A stretch of 64,000 nucleotides of DNA, taken from the NCBI RefSeq assembly GCF_003325755.1, contig NZ_QORI02000010.1, positions 141,426 through 205,425 of the forward strand, written 5' to 3'. This document shows positions 1 through 11,185 of this stretch, piece after piece. How positions within the stretch are numbered: position 1 is the stretch's first letter; the number at the start of each line of letters is the position of its first letter. A model generated the notes under the pieces. It saw only the letters and a program-made list of their open reading frames with translations, did not search any database and was not told where the DNA came from. The stretch comes from Pseudomonas sp. SST3. GTDB taxonomy: Bacteria > Pseudomonadota > Gammaproteobacteria > Pseudomonadales > Pseudomonadaceae. Made by a program: the position numbers and the translations under genes.

Positions 1-94
1 ATCCCCCGTTCAACCGCTATAGACTGAAAGGCGGATTTCAGGGCGTAAGCGTGGCGGTTAAAAGCCGATCTCCAGCCATCAAAGGAATCTGAAC

Positions 95-1192
95 ATGCTC
101 ACAACAAAAACACTTCTAGCAGGCGCTATCGCGGTACTGGTAGCGAATCAGGCTTCTGCCCTCAACGAATCCACGCAGGACCAGACGGGCACCGATAATT
201 ACGCCGATGTGGTGCAGCAGAACGGAACAGATAACCTCAGCAGCCAGTTGCAAGATGGCGACGCAAATGTCGTATATACCCTGCAGAACGGATCGGAATT
301 AACCGCCACGAGTGAGCAGCGCGGGACGGGTAATTTCACTACCATCGAACAGGAAGGCAGAACCAGCCAGGCGGATGTGTCGCAGGACGGTAGCTACAAC
401 CTCGCCACTGTCTACCAAGCCGCCTATGGGGAGGTCGGCCACACGGCGACCATTTCGCAAATCGGCACTGACAATCTGGCCTATATCGAGCAGATCGATG
501 GAGCAGCCAATAGCGCAACGATCGACCAGGATGGGCTGCGGAACGTGGTTGACGTATCGCAGCAGCTAACCGCCAACCATCTCGGCGCCACACAAGTTGG
601 CGAAGACAATACGCTACTGGTCGAGCAGCTTGGAAATAGCTCGGCCTATACAAGCCAGACCGGAACCGCCAACGCCATCGACTTGCAGCAGGATGGCGGA
701 TTCTCCGGTGCATCTGCCACCATCAGCCAAAACGGCACGGGCAACCAGGCCACGCTCACCCAGCAATCCAGTCAGTACAGCGCAGGTGACGTGCAACTGA
801 CTCAGATCGGTACGAGCAACGTTGCCAATGTGGTTGAGAACAGCGGTTTCGGAAGCTTCACCTTCACCCAGGACGGCACAGGGAACGAACTGACCGCACA
901 GCATGGCGGCCGCTCGACGACGGTGGTAGGCACTTCGACCGGTGACTATAACCGGGTCGACATTCAACAGGGCTTCGACGGCAGCAGCCTGCTTATCGAC
1001 CAGAACGGTACACGCAACGAAATCGATGTTGACCAGACGGGCTACTACGGTAGCGGCGACATTCAACAGACCGGCACGGAGAATTACGCGTCGCTGGTTC
1101 AGATCGGAACCTCTGCCAGCGTGACGCAAGAGAGTGCTGTCATCATGCAGACCGGTAACGGCAATTCGGCGTTCGTAACCCAGGGGCAGTAG
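95..1192 (+). CDS. Secreted curlin-repeat (functional amyloid type) protein
   Basis: The 365-residue product starts with a signal peptide (about residues 1-22, ending ...ASA). Nearly all of the rest is built from imperfect 20-25 residue units with the pattern Q-x-G-x-x-N-x-A-x-(V/I)-x-Q, for example NGTGNQATLTQQ and QTGNGNSAFVTQ. This is the pattern of curlin repeats in CsgA/CsgB, whose Gln and Asn ladders stack into extracellular amyloid. There is a good ribosome binding site (AAGGAATC) 8 bases before the ATG. No csgB, csgE, csgF or csgG homologue is visible nearby, so export and nucleation genes must lie elsewhere if it forms curli. A related protein lies at the other end of the window (62114-63247). 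Family assignment is from the repeat pattern only; amyloid formation is inferred. Confidence 0.85.
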   Translation: MLTTKTLLAGAIAVLVANQASALNESTQDQTGTDNYADVVQQNGTDNLSSQLQDGDANVVYTLQNGSELTATSEQRGTGNFTTIEQEGRTSQADVSQDGSYNLATVYQAAYGEVGHTATISQIGTDNLAYIEQIDGAANSATIDQDGLRNVVDVSQQLTANHLGATQVGEDNTLLVEQLGNSSAYTSQTGTANAIDLQQDGGFSGASATISQNGTGNQATLTQQSSQYSAGDVQLTQIGTSNVANVVENSGFGSFTFTQDGTGNELTAQHGGRSTTVVGTSTGDYNRVDIQQGFDGSSLLIDQNGTRNEIDVDQTGYYGSGDIQQTGTENYASLVQIGTSASVTQESAVIMQTGNGNSAFVTQGQ

Positions 1193-1646
1193 CGCCTCAA
1201 ATACACAGGTTATCCGGCAGGCCCGTCGATGCGGGCTTGCCGCGACAAGCTCCAGCCCCCCTGAATCCCCTTCCTCCAGAGCTGAAGAAGAACGGCTTGC
1301 GCGACGACGGCCGTCACGCAGCACTGGCGTATTCCAGCGCCCTTAAGTCAAGCGGATACCCCGTGGAAAGCATCTCCGTGTTGCGGACCCTGCCATCTGC
1401 GCAGTCCCGGCGGCCAGCATAGCTATAGTTGTCTTCAGAGCCCTGATCGGATCTTGCACCGCTGAATCCATCGCAACGGCGCGGAGTAGTCCTTTTTTCG
1501 CAAAGGAGGACGAATAAATGTTTTGTGCATTTATGCAGATCGAGTATGCGGCAACCCGCATTGTCTTGAACAAATTTGCACTCTAGGATCAGGTAAAGCT
1601 TGATCGATCCGACGTCCCCGACAACAACAATCGCCAAGGGCCTACT
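1193..1646. other. 454-bp intergenic region upstream of mmsA
   Basis: Apart from the stem-loop at its left end, no gene, RNA or clear repeat is seen. It should contain the promoter of the mmsA operon, but no regulator site could be assigned with confidence. Confidence 0.5.
1216..1241 (+). terminator. Stem-loop after the curlin-repeat gene
   Basis: A 10-bp stem (GGCAGGCCCG with CGGGCTTGCC, one G-T pair) and a 6-base loop lie 24 bases after the stop codon. No T-run follows, so it could be a weak or Rho-assisted terminator or an mRNA 3'-end stabiliser. Confidence 0.4.
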
Positions 1647-3158
1647 ATGAACCAGTCAAGTGCCATCCCCACAGTCAAACTCCTGATCGGCGGCGAGCTC
1701 GTCGAGTCGTCTACCAGCGAGTGGCGAGACATCGTCAATCCGGCTACGCAGGAAGTGCTCGCTCGCGTGCCCTTCGCCACCGATGCGGAAATGAACGCTG
1801 CGGTCGCCGCCGCCAAAGAAGCATTCAAGACCTGGCGCAAGACACCCATCGGCGCGCGCTCGCGGATTTTCCTCAAGTATCAGCAGCTGATCCGCGAAAA
1901 CATGAAGGAGCTGGCCGCTATCCTCACCGCCGAGCAGGGCAAAACCTTGCCGGATGCCGAGGGTGACGTCTTTCGCGGACTGGAAGTGGTCGAACACGCA
2001 GCGGGCATCGGTAACCTGCAGCTAGGTGAGCTGGCCAACAATGTCGCCACTGGCGTCGACACCTACACCCTGCTGCAGCCGCTCGGCGTCTGCGCCGGCA
2101 TCACCCCGTTCAATTTCCCGGCGATGATCCCGCTATGGATGTTTCCGATGGCCATCGCCACTGGCAATACCTTCGTCCTCAAGCCGTCCGAGCAGGATCC
2201 GATGGTCACCATGCGCCTGGCTGAGCTAGCCATGGAAGCTGGCGTACCGCCGGGCGTGCTCAACGTCATCCATGGTGGCGCCGACGCAGTGAACCTGATC
2301 TGCGATCACCCGGATATCAAGGCCGTCTCCTTCGTTGGGTCGACCAAGGTCGGCACCCATGTCTACAACCGTGCGAGTCAGGCCGGCAAGCGCGTTCAGT
2401 GCATGATGGGCGCCAAGAACCACGGCATCATCCTGCCCGACGCGCACAAGGAGCAGACCCTCAACAACCTGACCGGTGCTGCATTCGGTGCGGCCGGTCA
2501 ACGCTGCATGGCGTTGTCGGTGCTGATCCTAGTGGGAGAGGCGCAGAGCTGGCTGCCGGATCTGATCGCCAAAGCCAAGACATTGAAGATCAACGCAGGC
2601 GCCGAGAGCGGCACCGATGTCGGCCCGGTGGTGTCCTGCGCAGCGCTGGATCGTATCAGTTCGCTGATCGAGCGCGGCGTCGCCGAAGGTGCAGAGCTGG
2701 CGCTGGACGGTCGCAACCCGCAGGTAGCTGGTTACGACAAAGGCAACTTCGTTGGACCGACCATTTTCTCCGGCGTGACGCCCGAAATGAGCATTTACCG
2801 CGAGGAAATCTTCGGCCCGGTGCTCTGCGTGATGCAGGTCGACACCCTCGACCAGGCCATCGAGCTGATCAACGCCAACCCCAACGGCAACGGCACCGCC
2901 CTCTTCACCCGCTCCGGGGCTGCGGCCCGTCATTTCCAGGAAGAGATCGACGTCGGTCAGGTCGGCATCAACGTGCCGATTCCGGTGCCGGTGCCCATGT
3001 TCTCCTTCACTGGCTCGCGCGCTTCCAAGCTGGGCGACCTCGGCCCGTATGGCAAGCAGGTGGTGCAGTTCTACACTCAGACCAAGACGGTCACCCAGCG
3101 CTGGTTCGACGAGAACGAAGTCGGCGGGCCGGTGAACACCACCATCAACCTGAAGTAA
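1647..3158 (+). CDS. mmsA: CoA-acylating methylmalonate-semialdehyde dehydrogenase
   Basis: Converts methylmalonate semialdehyde, CoA and NAD+ to propionyl-CoA, CO2 and NADH, the last step of valine breakdown. The 503-residue protein is full length for the family. It shows the aldehyde dehydrogenase NAD-binding motifs ([15 protein letters not shown]) and the nucleophile Cys287 in AAGQRCMAL. The MmsA subgroup has RCM context and lacks the usual conserved catalytic Glu, here replaced by KNHG near residue 258. An AAGG ribosome binding site lies 7 bases before the ATG. First gene of a (+) operon with mmsB, a 3-hydroxyisobutyryl-CoA hydrolase and an acyl-CoA dehydrogenase, which supports the valine role. 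Confidence 0.95.
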   Translation: MNQSSAIPTVKLLIGGELVESSTSEWRDIVNPATQEVLARVPFATDAEMNAAVAAAKEAFKTWRKTPIGARSRIFLKYQQLIRENMKELAAILTAEQGKTLPDAEGDVFRGLEVVEHAAGIGNLQLGELANNVATGVDTYTLLQPLGVCAGITPFNFPAMIPLWMFPMAIATGNTFVLKPSEQDPMVTMRLAELAMEAGVPPGVLNVIHGGADAVNLICDHPDIKAVSFVGSTKVGTHVYNRASQAGKRVQCMMGAKNHGIILPDAHKEQTLNNLTGAAFGAAGQRCMALSVLILVGEAQSWLPDLIAKAKTLKINAGAESGTDVGPVVSCAALDRISSLIERGVAEGAELALDGRNPQVAGYDKGNFVGPTIFSGVTPEMSIYREEIFGPVLCVMQVDTLDQAIELINANPNGNGTALFTRSGAAARHFQEEIDVGQVGINVPIPVPVPMFSFTGSRASKLGDLGPYGKQVVQFYTQTKTVTQRWFDENEVGGPVNTTINLK

Positions 3159-3228
3159 CCGCGACAGGCGCCGTGCCTGTCGGTCACGGCGCCGTCCAAT
3201 CGCCATCAATAAGAAGAAGGAAACGGCC

Positions 3229-4119
3229 ATGCATATCGGTTTTCTCGGACTCGGCAACATGGGCGGGCCCATGGCCCACAACCTGCTAAAAGCCGGTCAT
3301 CAGATCAGCGTCTATGATCTTTCCGCCACTGCGGTCTCCGGGCTGGTGGCTGCCGGCGCTAAGGAAGCCACTTCTCCCTCCGCCGTTGCCCAGGCGGGAG
3401 TCGAGGCGATCATCACCATGCTGCCGGCGGCCGCACATGTAAAACAGGTCTATCTCGGCGAGGACGGCCTGCTGGCTCACGTGCCGGCCGGTGTGCTGCT
3501 GATCGACTGCTCGACCATCGATCCCATGAGCGCGCGCGAAGTTGCCGCCGCCGCGGAAAATAACGGCAACCCGATGCTCGACGCCCCCGTCTCCGGCGGC
3601 ACGGTCGGCGCGGCGGCCGGCACCCTGACGTTCATGGTCGGTGGCAGCGACGCGGACTTTCAAACGGCTCGGCCGATCCTCGCGAACATGGGGAAGAACA
3701 TCGTCCACTGCGGTGGCAGCGGTAACGGTCAAGTAGCCAAGGTCGCCAACAACATGTTGCTGGGCATCTCCATGATCGGCGCGGCCGAAGCCATGTCACT
3801 GGGCGTCGCGCTGGGGATGGATGCCAAGGTGTTAGCCGACGTAATCAACTCATCCAGCGGTCGTTGCTGGAGCTCTGAGGTCTACAACCCCATCCCCGGC
3901 GTGGTGGAAAACAGCCCAGCCTCACGCGGCTACAGTGGCGGTTTCGGCACCGACCTCATGCTGAAAGATCTCGGACTTGCCAGTGAAGCAGCCAAACAGG
4001 TACGCCAGCCGGTTATCCTCGGGGGTCTCGCGCAGCAGTTGTACCAAGCCTTCAGCATGCAGGGACACGGTGCACTGGACTTCTCCGCGATCATCAAACT
4101 CTACCGTCAGGAGAACTGA
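3229..4119 (+). CDS. mmsB: 3-hydroxyisobutyrate dehydrogenase
   Basis: Oxidises 3-hydroxyisobutyrate to methylmalonate semialdehyde with NAD+, directly feeding MmsA. The 296-residue protein has the N-terminal Rossmann motif GFLGLGNMGGPMA (residues 4-16), the substrate-binding DAPVSGGTVGA (118-128) and the catalytic lysine region QVAKVANN with Lys171. This is the layout of the beta-hydroxyacid dehydrogenase family. It sits 70 bases after mmsA and 2 bases before the next gene, so it is co-transcribed. Other members of the family act on tartronate semialdehyde or 6-phosphogluconate, but the neighbours make the valine substrate much more likely. Confidence 0.95.
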   Translation: MHIGFLGLGNMGGPMAHNLLKAGHQISVYDLSATAVSGLVAAGAKEATSPSAVAQAGVEAIITMLPAAAHVKQVYLGEDGLLAHVPAGVLLIDCSTIDPMSAREVAAAAENNGNPMLDAPVSGGTVGAAAGTLTFMVGGSDADFQTARPILANMGKNIVHCGGSGNGQVAKVANNMLLGISMIGAAEAMSLGVALGMDAKVLADVINSSSGRCWSSEVYNPIPGVVENSPASRGYSGGFGTDLMLKDLGLASEAAKQVRQPVILGGLAQQLYQAFSMQGHGALDFSAIIKLYRQEN

Positions 4120-4121
4120 GC

Positions 4122-5177
4122 ATGACCCAGGCAGAAGCGCCGGTACTGATCGAGGTTCGCAATCGCGTCGGCTACCTCACCCTCAACCGCCCGGCTGGGC
4201 TGAACGCCGTAACGCTGCCGATGGTACAAAGCCTTCATCGCCAACTGCAGGATTGGGCGGATGACCCGGACGTAGTCGCCGTGGTGTTGCGCGCCGCCGG
4301 TGAGAAAGCCTTCTGCGCTGGCGGAGACATCCGCTCGCTGTACGACAGCTACCAGAACGGTGAAAGCCTGCACCGCGTCTTCTTCGAAGAAGAATATGCC
4401 CTCGACCAATACATCCACGCCTACAGCAAACCGCTGCTGGCCTTGATGACGGGCTTTGTGCTTGGTGGCGGTATGGGGCTGGTCCAGGGCGCTTCGCTGC
4501 GAGTGATTTCCGAACGCACGCGGATGGGCATGCCGGAAGTTGGCATTGGTTATTTCCCGGATGTCGGGGGTAGTTATTTCCTGCCCCGACTGCCGGGCAA
4601 CCTTGGCATCTACATGGGCGTGACCGGTAATCACGTCGGCTCGGCCGACGCGCTCTACGCCGGACTCGCCGATTACTGCGTGCCCCATGAGCGCTTCGTC
4701 GAGCTGGAACAGCGGTTGGACGAGCAGAACTGGAGCGCACCGGCCAGCGAAGCGCTCAACACCCTGCTCGCCTCCATGGGCAGCAGGGAACTCCCGGACG
4801 CACCCTTCAAGACGCTGTTTCCGACCATCGAAAAGCATTTCGGCCATGAAAGCATCGCTGCCATCCGCGACTCTCTGGCCAGTGAAAGTCGCCCGGAGTA
4901 TCGCGACTGGGTGGCCGAAACTCTTAAGGTCATCGATAGCCGTTCGCCGCTGGCGATAAGCGTCACTCTGGAAATGCTCCGTCGCGGGCGCGAGCTGCCC
5001 CTGGCCGAGTGCTTTCGCATGGAGCTGCACCTGGACCGGCAGTGGTTCGACCAGGGCGACATCATTGAGGGCGTCCGTGCGCTGATTGTCGACAAAGACA
5101 AGAATCCGCGCTGGAACCCACCTACGCTGGATGAAGTGACGCCGCAACGCGTTGCCGATTTCTTCGCTGGCGTCTGA
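4122..5177 (+). CDS. 3-hydroxyisobutyryl-CoA hydrolase (enoyl-CoA hydratase fold)
   Basis: Hydrolyses 3-hydroxyisobutyryl-CoA to the free acid, the step that makes the substrate for MmsB. The 351-residue crotonase-fold protein is longer than true hydratases, as expected for HIBCH. It carries the oxyanion-hole segment FCAGGDI (64-70), GFVLGGGMGL (111-120), and the paired acidic residues Glu139 and Asp147 in MPEVGIGYFPDVGG, spaced as in HIBCH. The start is 2 bases after the mmsB stop, indicating translational coupling. A simple enoyl-CoA hydratase or isomerase is the alternative, but length and the acidic pair favour the hydrolase. Confidence 0.9.
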   Translation: MTQAEAPVLIEVRNRVGYLTLNRPAGLNAVTLPMVQSLHRQLQDWADDPDVVAVVLRAAGEKAFCAGGDIRSLYDSYQNGESLHRVFFEEEYALDQYIHAYSKPLLALMTGFVLGGGMGLVQGASLRVISERTRMGMPEVGIGYFPDVGGSYFLPRLPGNLGIYMGVTGNHVGSADALYAGLADYCVPHERFVELEQRLDEQNWSAPASEALNTLLASMGSRELPDAPFKTLFPTIEKHFGHESIAAIRDSLASESRPEYRDWVAETLKVIDSRSPLAISVTLEMLRRGRELPLAECFRMELHLDRQWFDQGDIIEGVRALIVDKDKNPRWNPPTLDEVTPQRVADFFAGV

Positions 5178-5189
5178 GAGGGTCGAACC

Positions 5190-6341
5190 ATGCAAGACAT
5201 CGAACTGAGTGAAGAACAGCGGATGATCCGCGACATGGCGCGCGACTTCGCCCGCGCCGAGATCGCACCGAAGGCTCAGGCCTGGGAGCAGGCCGGCTGG
5301 ATCGGCGACGACACCGTGACCCAACTGGGCGAGCTTGGCCTACTCGGCATGATCGTTCCCGAACAATGGGGCGGCACCTATATCGACTACGTCGCTTACG
5401 CGCTGGCGGTCGAAGAAATTTCTGCCGGCGACGGCGCCATCGGCGCGTTGATGAGTATTCACAGCTCGGTCGGCTGCGGTCCTATCCTCAAATACGGCAC
5501 GCCGGAGCAGCAGGACGAATGGCTGCCCGATCTGGCTGCGGGCCGCGCCATCGGCTGCTTTGCATTGACCGAGCCCCAGGCCGGCTCCGAAGCCCACAAT
5601 CTTCGCACCCGCGCCGTGCTGGAAAACGGCGCGTGGGTGATCAACGGTGCCAAGCAATTCGTTAGCAACGGCAAACGCGCCAAGATCGCCATTGTGTTTG
5701 CAGTGACCGATCCCGACTTGGGCAAGAAAGGCCTGTCGGCGTTTCTTGTGCCCACCGACAACCCTGGTTTCGTCGTCGATCGCATGGAAAGCAAAATGGG
5801 CATCCGCGCGTCGGATACGTGCGGTGTCACGCTGCGCGATTGCCGCATTCCAGAAGCCAACCTGCTTGGCCCGCGTGGCAAGGGTCTGGCAATCGCCCTG
5901 TCCAACCTCGAAGGCGGACGCATCGGCATCGGCGCCCAGGCTTTGGGCATTGCCCGCGCGGCATTCGAAGCGGCACTTGGCTACGCCCGCGAGCGTATCC
6001 AGTTCGACAAGCCAATCATCGAGCACCAGAGCGTAGCCAACATGCTGGCCGACATGCACACGCGGCTCAACGCCGCTCGCCTGCTGATCCTGCACGCCGC
6101 CCGCCTGCGCAGCGCCAACCTGCCATGCCTGTCGGAAGCCTCCCAGGCCAAGCTGTTCGCCTCGGAAGTGGCCGAGTATGTCTGTTCGAAGGCCATGCAG
6201 ATCCACGGCGGCTATGGCTATCTTGAAGATTACCCGGTCGAACGCTACTACCGCGACGCGCGCATTACGCAGATTTACGAGGGATCGAGTGAAATTCAGA
6301 GGTTGTTAATTGCGCGAGAGTTGAACAATTACGGGTTGTGA
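5190..6341 (+). CDS. Acyl-CoA dehydrogenase, probably isobutyryl-CoA dehydrogenase
   Basis: FAD enzyme that introduces a 2,3 double bond in acyl-CoA and passes electrons to ETF. The 383-residue protein has the three family domains and the signature [12 protein letters not shown] near residue 130. The catalytic Glu364 lies in [11 protein letters not shown], the short- and branched-chain position rather than the isovaleryl-CoA position. It starts 12 bases after the 3-hydroxyisobutyryl-CoA hydrolase gene. In that context isobutyryl-CoA (to methacrylyl-CoA) is the likely substrate, although 2-methylbutyryl-CoA cannot be excluded. It is distinct in sequence from the other two acyl-CoA dehydrogenases in the window. 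Confidence 0.88.
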   Translation: MQDIELSEEQRMIRDMARDFARAEIAPKAQAWEQAGWIGDDTVTQLGELGLLGMIVPEQWGGTYIDYVAYALAVEEISAGDGAIGALMSIHSSVGCGPILKYGTPEQQDEWLPDLAAGRAIGCFALTEPQAGSEAHNLRTRAVLENGAWVINGAKQFVSNGKRAKIAIVFAVTDPDLGKKGLSAFLVPTDNPGFVVDRMESKMGIRASDTCGVTLRDCRIPEANLLGPRGKGLAIALSNLEGGRIGIGAQALGIARAAFEAALGYARERIQFDKPIIEHQSVANMLADMHTRLNAARLLILHAARLRSANLPCLSEASQAKLFASEVAEYVCSKAMQIHGGYGYLEDYPVERYYRDARITQIYEGSSEIQRLLIARELNNYGL

Positions 6342-6411
6342 TCAACTCTCCTGTGGCAGGAAATAAGGGCACGCCTAGGTTTGCTACCGATCAGGAAGCC
6401 GTGCGGTACGG

Positions 6412-6519
6412 GATCGCCAGCAAGCTGGCTCCTACACTTCATCGAGTTGCGATCGATGGTCTACGGCCCTGATCGATTTCGGTATCCTCACCCTTGTAGG
6501 AACCAGCCTGCTGGCGATC
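6412..6519. repeat. REP pair (REPIN-like) between operon genes
   Basis: Two copies of a 24-base element face each other: GATCGCCAGCAAGCTGGCTC followed by CTAC at 6412-6435, and its near-inverse beginning GTAGGAACCAGCCTG at 6496-6519, with about 60 bases between. The GTAGG ends and internal GC-rich palindrome are those of Pseudomonas REP doublets. It fills most of the 285-base gap 6342-6626, in which nothing else is seen. Confidence 0.75.
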
Positions 6520-6626
6520 AAGGCGCGGCACCAGACAGTAAGACGAAACACCTCGAAGCAGTATTCCGAGCGGCAGATGACGGCAAGCGCGACCGCCATC
6601 CAGACAACAATAAGAAGGATACGAAG

Positions 6627-8270
<1,644 letters not shown>

Positions 8271-8531
8271 TTTTTTTAGGCGACTGGCCTGATGGATTTC
8301 GCGGCGCGCGTCATTCTGCAAATCCGCTGGCCGACGCATTCGCAGGTTGGGCTGAGCCCGCGAAAGCCCATCGCAGCCAGAGGCGAACGACAAGTGCCGA
8401 CAGACCCGCTGGCTATCGCGCTGCGCAACACGCCCCCTGAAGCAGCAGCCGAATGGCCTCGCGCCCGAAGGACTGGGACGAATTAGCGAACCCGTCGATG
8501 CATCCACAGATCACCTCGCCTGGAGTCCGCC

Positions 8532-9611
8532 ATGCCCCCGCAAAATACCCAATCTCGCCAAGGACCGCTGCTTGGCTTGCGTGTGCTGGAGTTCGCTAGC
8601 ATCGGTCCTGGCCCTCACTGCGCGATGCTATTGGCCGATATGGGCGCAGAGGTGCTGCGCATCGAGCGTGAAGGGGGTAATGGCTGGCCGAATCCTGTGG
8701 TTGATCGCGGACGCAAGCGGCTGACCCTGGACATCCGCACGCAGGCCGGGCGCGAGCGCTGCCTGGCGCTGGCCGAGAACGCGGACGTATTGATCGAAGG
8801 CTTTCGCCCCGGCGTGATGGAGCGCCTGGGGCTCGGCCCCGAGCAAGTTCACGCGTGCAATCCACGGTTGGTTTATGGGCGCATGACCGGTTGGGGCCAG
8901 ACCGGCCCACTCGCAAACAGTGCCGGACACGACATCAACTACCTGGCGATCACCGGCGCGCTAGCAGCGATCGGCGGACGGGAGGGCCCGGCGATCCCAC
9001 CGCTCAATCTAGTCGGCGACTTCGGCGGCGGCTCGCTGTATCTGGCGTTCGGCATCATGGCTGCGCTGTGGGAGCGGGAACGATCAGGTCAGGGGCAAGT
9101 GATCGACGCCGCCATCGTCGATGGCGTGTCCTCGATGATGACTTTCTTCGCCGGGCTGCTGCCCAGCGGAGCCATTTCCCTTGAGCGCGACCGTAACCTG
9201 CTGTCCGGTGCTGCTCCTCATTACCGCTGCTACACCTGTGCCGATGGCCGCGATATCTCCATTGGGCCGCTGGAGCCGCAATTTCTCGCCGAACTGATGC
9301 AGCGCATCGATGCGCCGAAATCCTTGCGTGATGGCTGCAACGACCCGGCACAATGGCTGGATCAGAGTGAGCGGCTCGCCGCGCTGTTCGCTTGTCGTAC
9401 CCAGAACGAATGGTGCGCTCTGCTCGAAGGCACCGATGCCTGCTTCGCCCCGGTGCTTACCCTGGAGGAAGCCGCGCAGCATCCGCATATGCTGGAACGC
9501 GGTGTTTATCGTGATCTCAACGGCGTCCTGCACGCCGCACCGGCCCCGCGCTTCTCGCGGACACCTGGAGCGATCAAAGACTCGGTCAAAGATGCGACAG
9601 GCTGGGACTGA
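8532..9611 (+). CDS. CoA-transferase family III protein, alpha-methylacyl-CoA racemase type
   Basis: The 359-residue protein opens with LLGLRVLEFASIGPGPHCAM and contains ADMGAEVLRIER, typical of family III CoA-transferases and racemases. His133 (in SAGHDINY) and Asp163 (in NLVGDFGGG) are 30 residues apart, as are the two catalytic residues of alpha-methylacyl-CoA racemase. The role inferred is to interconvert (R)- and (S)-2-methylacyl-CoA, so that branched acyl-CoAs reach a stereospecific dehydrogenase such as the one at 10043. It lies 261 bases after the acyl-CoA ligase; nothing is seen in that gap. Formyl-CoA or other CoA-transferase activity is the alternative. Confidence 0.85.
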   Translation: MPPQNTQSRQGPLLGLRVLEFASIGPGPHCAMLLADMGAEVLRIEREGGNGWPNPVVDRGRKRLTLDIRTQAGRERCLALAENADVLIEGFRPGVMERLGLGPEQVHACNPRLVYGRMTGWGQTGPLANSAGHDINYLAITGALAAIGGREGPAIPPLNLVGDFGGGSLYLAFGIMAALWERERSGQGQVIDAAIVDGVSSMMTFFAGLLPSGAISLERDRNLLSGAAPHYRCYTCADGRDISIGPLEPQFLAELMQRIDAPKSLRDGCNDPAQWLDQSERLAALFACRTQNEWCALLEGTDACFAPVLTLEEAAQHPHMLERGVYRDLNGVLHAAPAPRFSRTPGAIKDSVKDATGWD

Positions 9612-9624
9612 TGGCTCTCATTGC

Positions 9625-9990
9625 GGTGGGCTGAAGCCCACCCTACATAAGCGGAGCAACGATGCGATCCGGTACACCGATCCCCGCGTCGACTCCCCGT
9701 ACCCGTAGGGTGGGCTTCAGCCCACCAGACCACGTCCACCTAACGTGGCGGCTACACCCGCCCTACATAAAGAGTTGCCTGTCGTCCGTGGGCCCATGCA
9801 GAAACACCGTAGGGTGGGCTTCAGCCCACCGGACAACGTCCACTTAACGCGGGAGTTACGTCCACCCTGCATAAAGGTCGCCTGTCGTCCGTGGGCCTAT
9901 GCAGAAACACCCTAGGGTGGGCTTCAGCCCACCAGACCACGTCCACCCAGCGCAGTGTGCTAAAGCCCGCTCCACATGACGATGCCGGTC
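9625..9990. repeat. Tandem 103-bp repeats with an internal palindrome
   Basis: A palindromic core GGTGGGCTGAAGCCCACC recurs at 9625-9646 (one orientation) and, flipped, at 9705-9726, 9809-9830 and 9912-9933. From 9705 the sequence is a direct tandem array: unit 1 at 9705-9808, unit 2 at 9809-9911 and a partial third from 9912, which diverges after about 40 bases. Units 1 and 2 share the flank ending GGGCC(C/T)ATGCAGAAACACC. The same core appears at 26934, 39765 and 40011. The array occupies most of the 431-base gap 9612-10042; no gene is seen there. Confidence 0.85.
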
Positions 9991-10042
9991 GCCGGTCGGA
10001 TCTTAATCGCCGCGGAGGGCGGGCTAAATACCGAGTAGAAAT

Positions 10043-11176
10043 CTACTCGCCCAAGTTGCGAGCAATCACCAATCGCTGGATGTCGCTGGTGCCTTCGTAG
10101 ATCTGGCACACCCGCACGTCGCGGTAGATACGCTCTACCGGGAAGTCTTTAAGGTACCCATAGCCACCCAGCGTCTGAATCGCTGCCGAGCAGACCTTCT
10201 CTGCCATTTCTGAAGCGAATAGCTTGGCCATCGACGCTTCGACCAACGCCGGCTGACCGGCTTCGCGCAACGCGGCGGCGTGCAACACCATCTGCCGAGC
10301 GACCGCAATTTGAGTCGCCATGTCAGCCAACCGAAATGCGACGGCCTGGTGCTCGCTGATCGCCTTACCAAACGCCTCACGCTCACGAGCGTAATCGCGT
10401 GCCGCTTCGAACGCCGCGCGCGCCATACCAACGGCCTGAGCGGCAATGCCAATGCGGCCGCCTTCGAGGTTCGCCAGGGCGATACGGTAACCTTCGCCCT
10501 CCTCGCCCAAGCGCTGGGACTCATGCACGCGCATATCTTCGAACGCCAGCTGGCAGGTGTCCGAGGCGTGCTGACCGAGCTTGTCCTCGACGCGCACCAC
10601 CTGGTAGCCGGGCGTATCGGTCGGCACGATGAAGGCGCTGATGCCGCGCTTACCGGCATCGGGATCGGTGACGGCAAACACGATCACAGTGCCGGCATGC
10701 TGACCCGATGTGATGAATTGCTTGGCGCCGTTGAGCACGTAACCATCGCCGTCACGCCGGGCGCGGGTGCGCAGGCTGCTGGCGTCGGACCCCGCATGGG
10801 GCTCGGTCAGGGCGAAGGCGCCGATCTGCGCGCCGCTGGCCAATGGCGTCAGGTAGCGCTTCTTCTGCTCGTCGTTACCGAACCGCAGAATCGGCACGCA
10901 ACCTACCGAGTTGTGCACGCTCATGATGGTTGAGCAAGCGCCGTCGCCCGCGGCAAGTTCTTCCAGCGCCAGGGCATAGGCAATGTAGCCGGTGTCGCTG
11001 CCGCCCCATTGCTCCGGGCAAAGCATGCCGAAGAAGCCGAGCTCGGCCATCTCGCCTATCGCCTCGGCCGGGTAGCGGTGCTCACGGTCCCAGTCGGCGG
11101 CGAACGGCTTCAGTCGTTCCTGGGCGAACTGCCGGGCCATGTCACGGATGCTGGTGTGGTCGTCACTGAGCAACAT
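10043..11176 (-). CDS. Acyl-CoA dehydrogenase, probably 2-methylbutyryl-CoA type
   Basis: The 377-residue FAD enzyme has [13 protein letters not shown] and the catalytic glutamate at about residue 361 in [11 protein letters not shown]. It dehydrogenates acyl-CoA at C2-C3, with ETF as electron acceptor. The ATG at 11176 is preferred over an in-frame TTG at 11182 because GAGG lies 6-7 bases before the ATG. It is the last gene of a (-) operon after a thiolase and an SDR dehydrogenase. Those two enzymes match the last steps of isoleucine breakdown, so 2-methylbutyryl-CoA is the likely substrate, inferred from context. Confidence 0.88.
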   Translation of the reverse strand: MLLSDDHTSIRDMARQFAQERLKPFAADWDREHRYPAEAIGEMAELGFFGMLCPEQWGGSDTGYIAYALALEELAAGDGACSTIMSVHNSVGCVPILRFGNDEQKKRYLTPLASGAQIGAFALTEPHAGSDASSLRTRARRDGDGYVLNGAKQFITSGQHAGTVIVFAVTDPDAGKRGISAFIVPTDTPGYQVVRVEDKLGQHASDTCQLAFEDMRVHESQRLGEEGEGYRIALANLEGGRIGIAAQAVGMARAAFEAARDYAREREAFGKAISEHQAVAFRLADMATQIAVARQMVLHAAALREAGQPALVEASMAKLFASEMAEKVCSAAIQTLGGYGYLKDFPVERIYRDVRVCQIYEGTSDIQRLVIARNLGE

Positions 11177-11185
11177 GAGCAATCC

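Noticed and set aside
614..1324. 236-codon (-) frame over the first curlin-repeat gene
   Set aside because: Antisense to a gene with signal peptide and regular repeats; it spans the gene end and the terminator-type hairpin.
4107..5324. 405-codon open frame on the (-) strand over the hydrolase gene
   Set aside because: It lies antisense to a clear crotonase-family gene, is His/Gln-rich without domains, and is a high-GC shadow.
6381..6626. 82-codon N-terminal extension of the acyl-CoA ligase
   Set aside because: It translates a REP pair and lacks family similarity; the ATG at 6627 has a good ribosome binding site.
9705..9960. Possible CRISPR array
   Set aside because: Only two and a half 103-base units without regular short repeats and unique spacers, and no cas genes.
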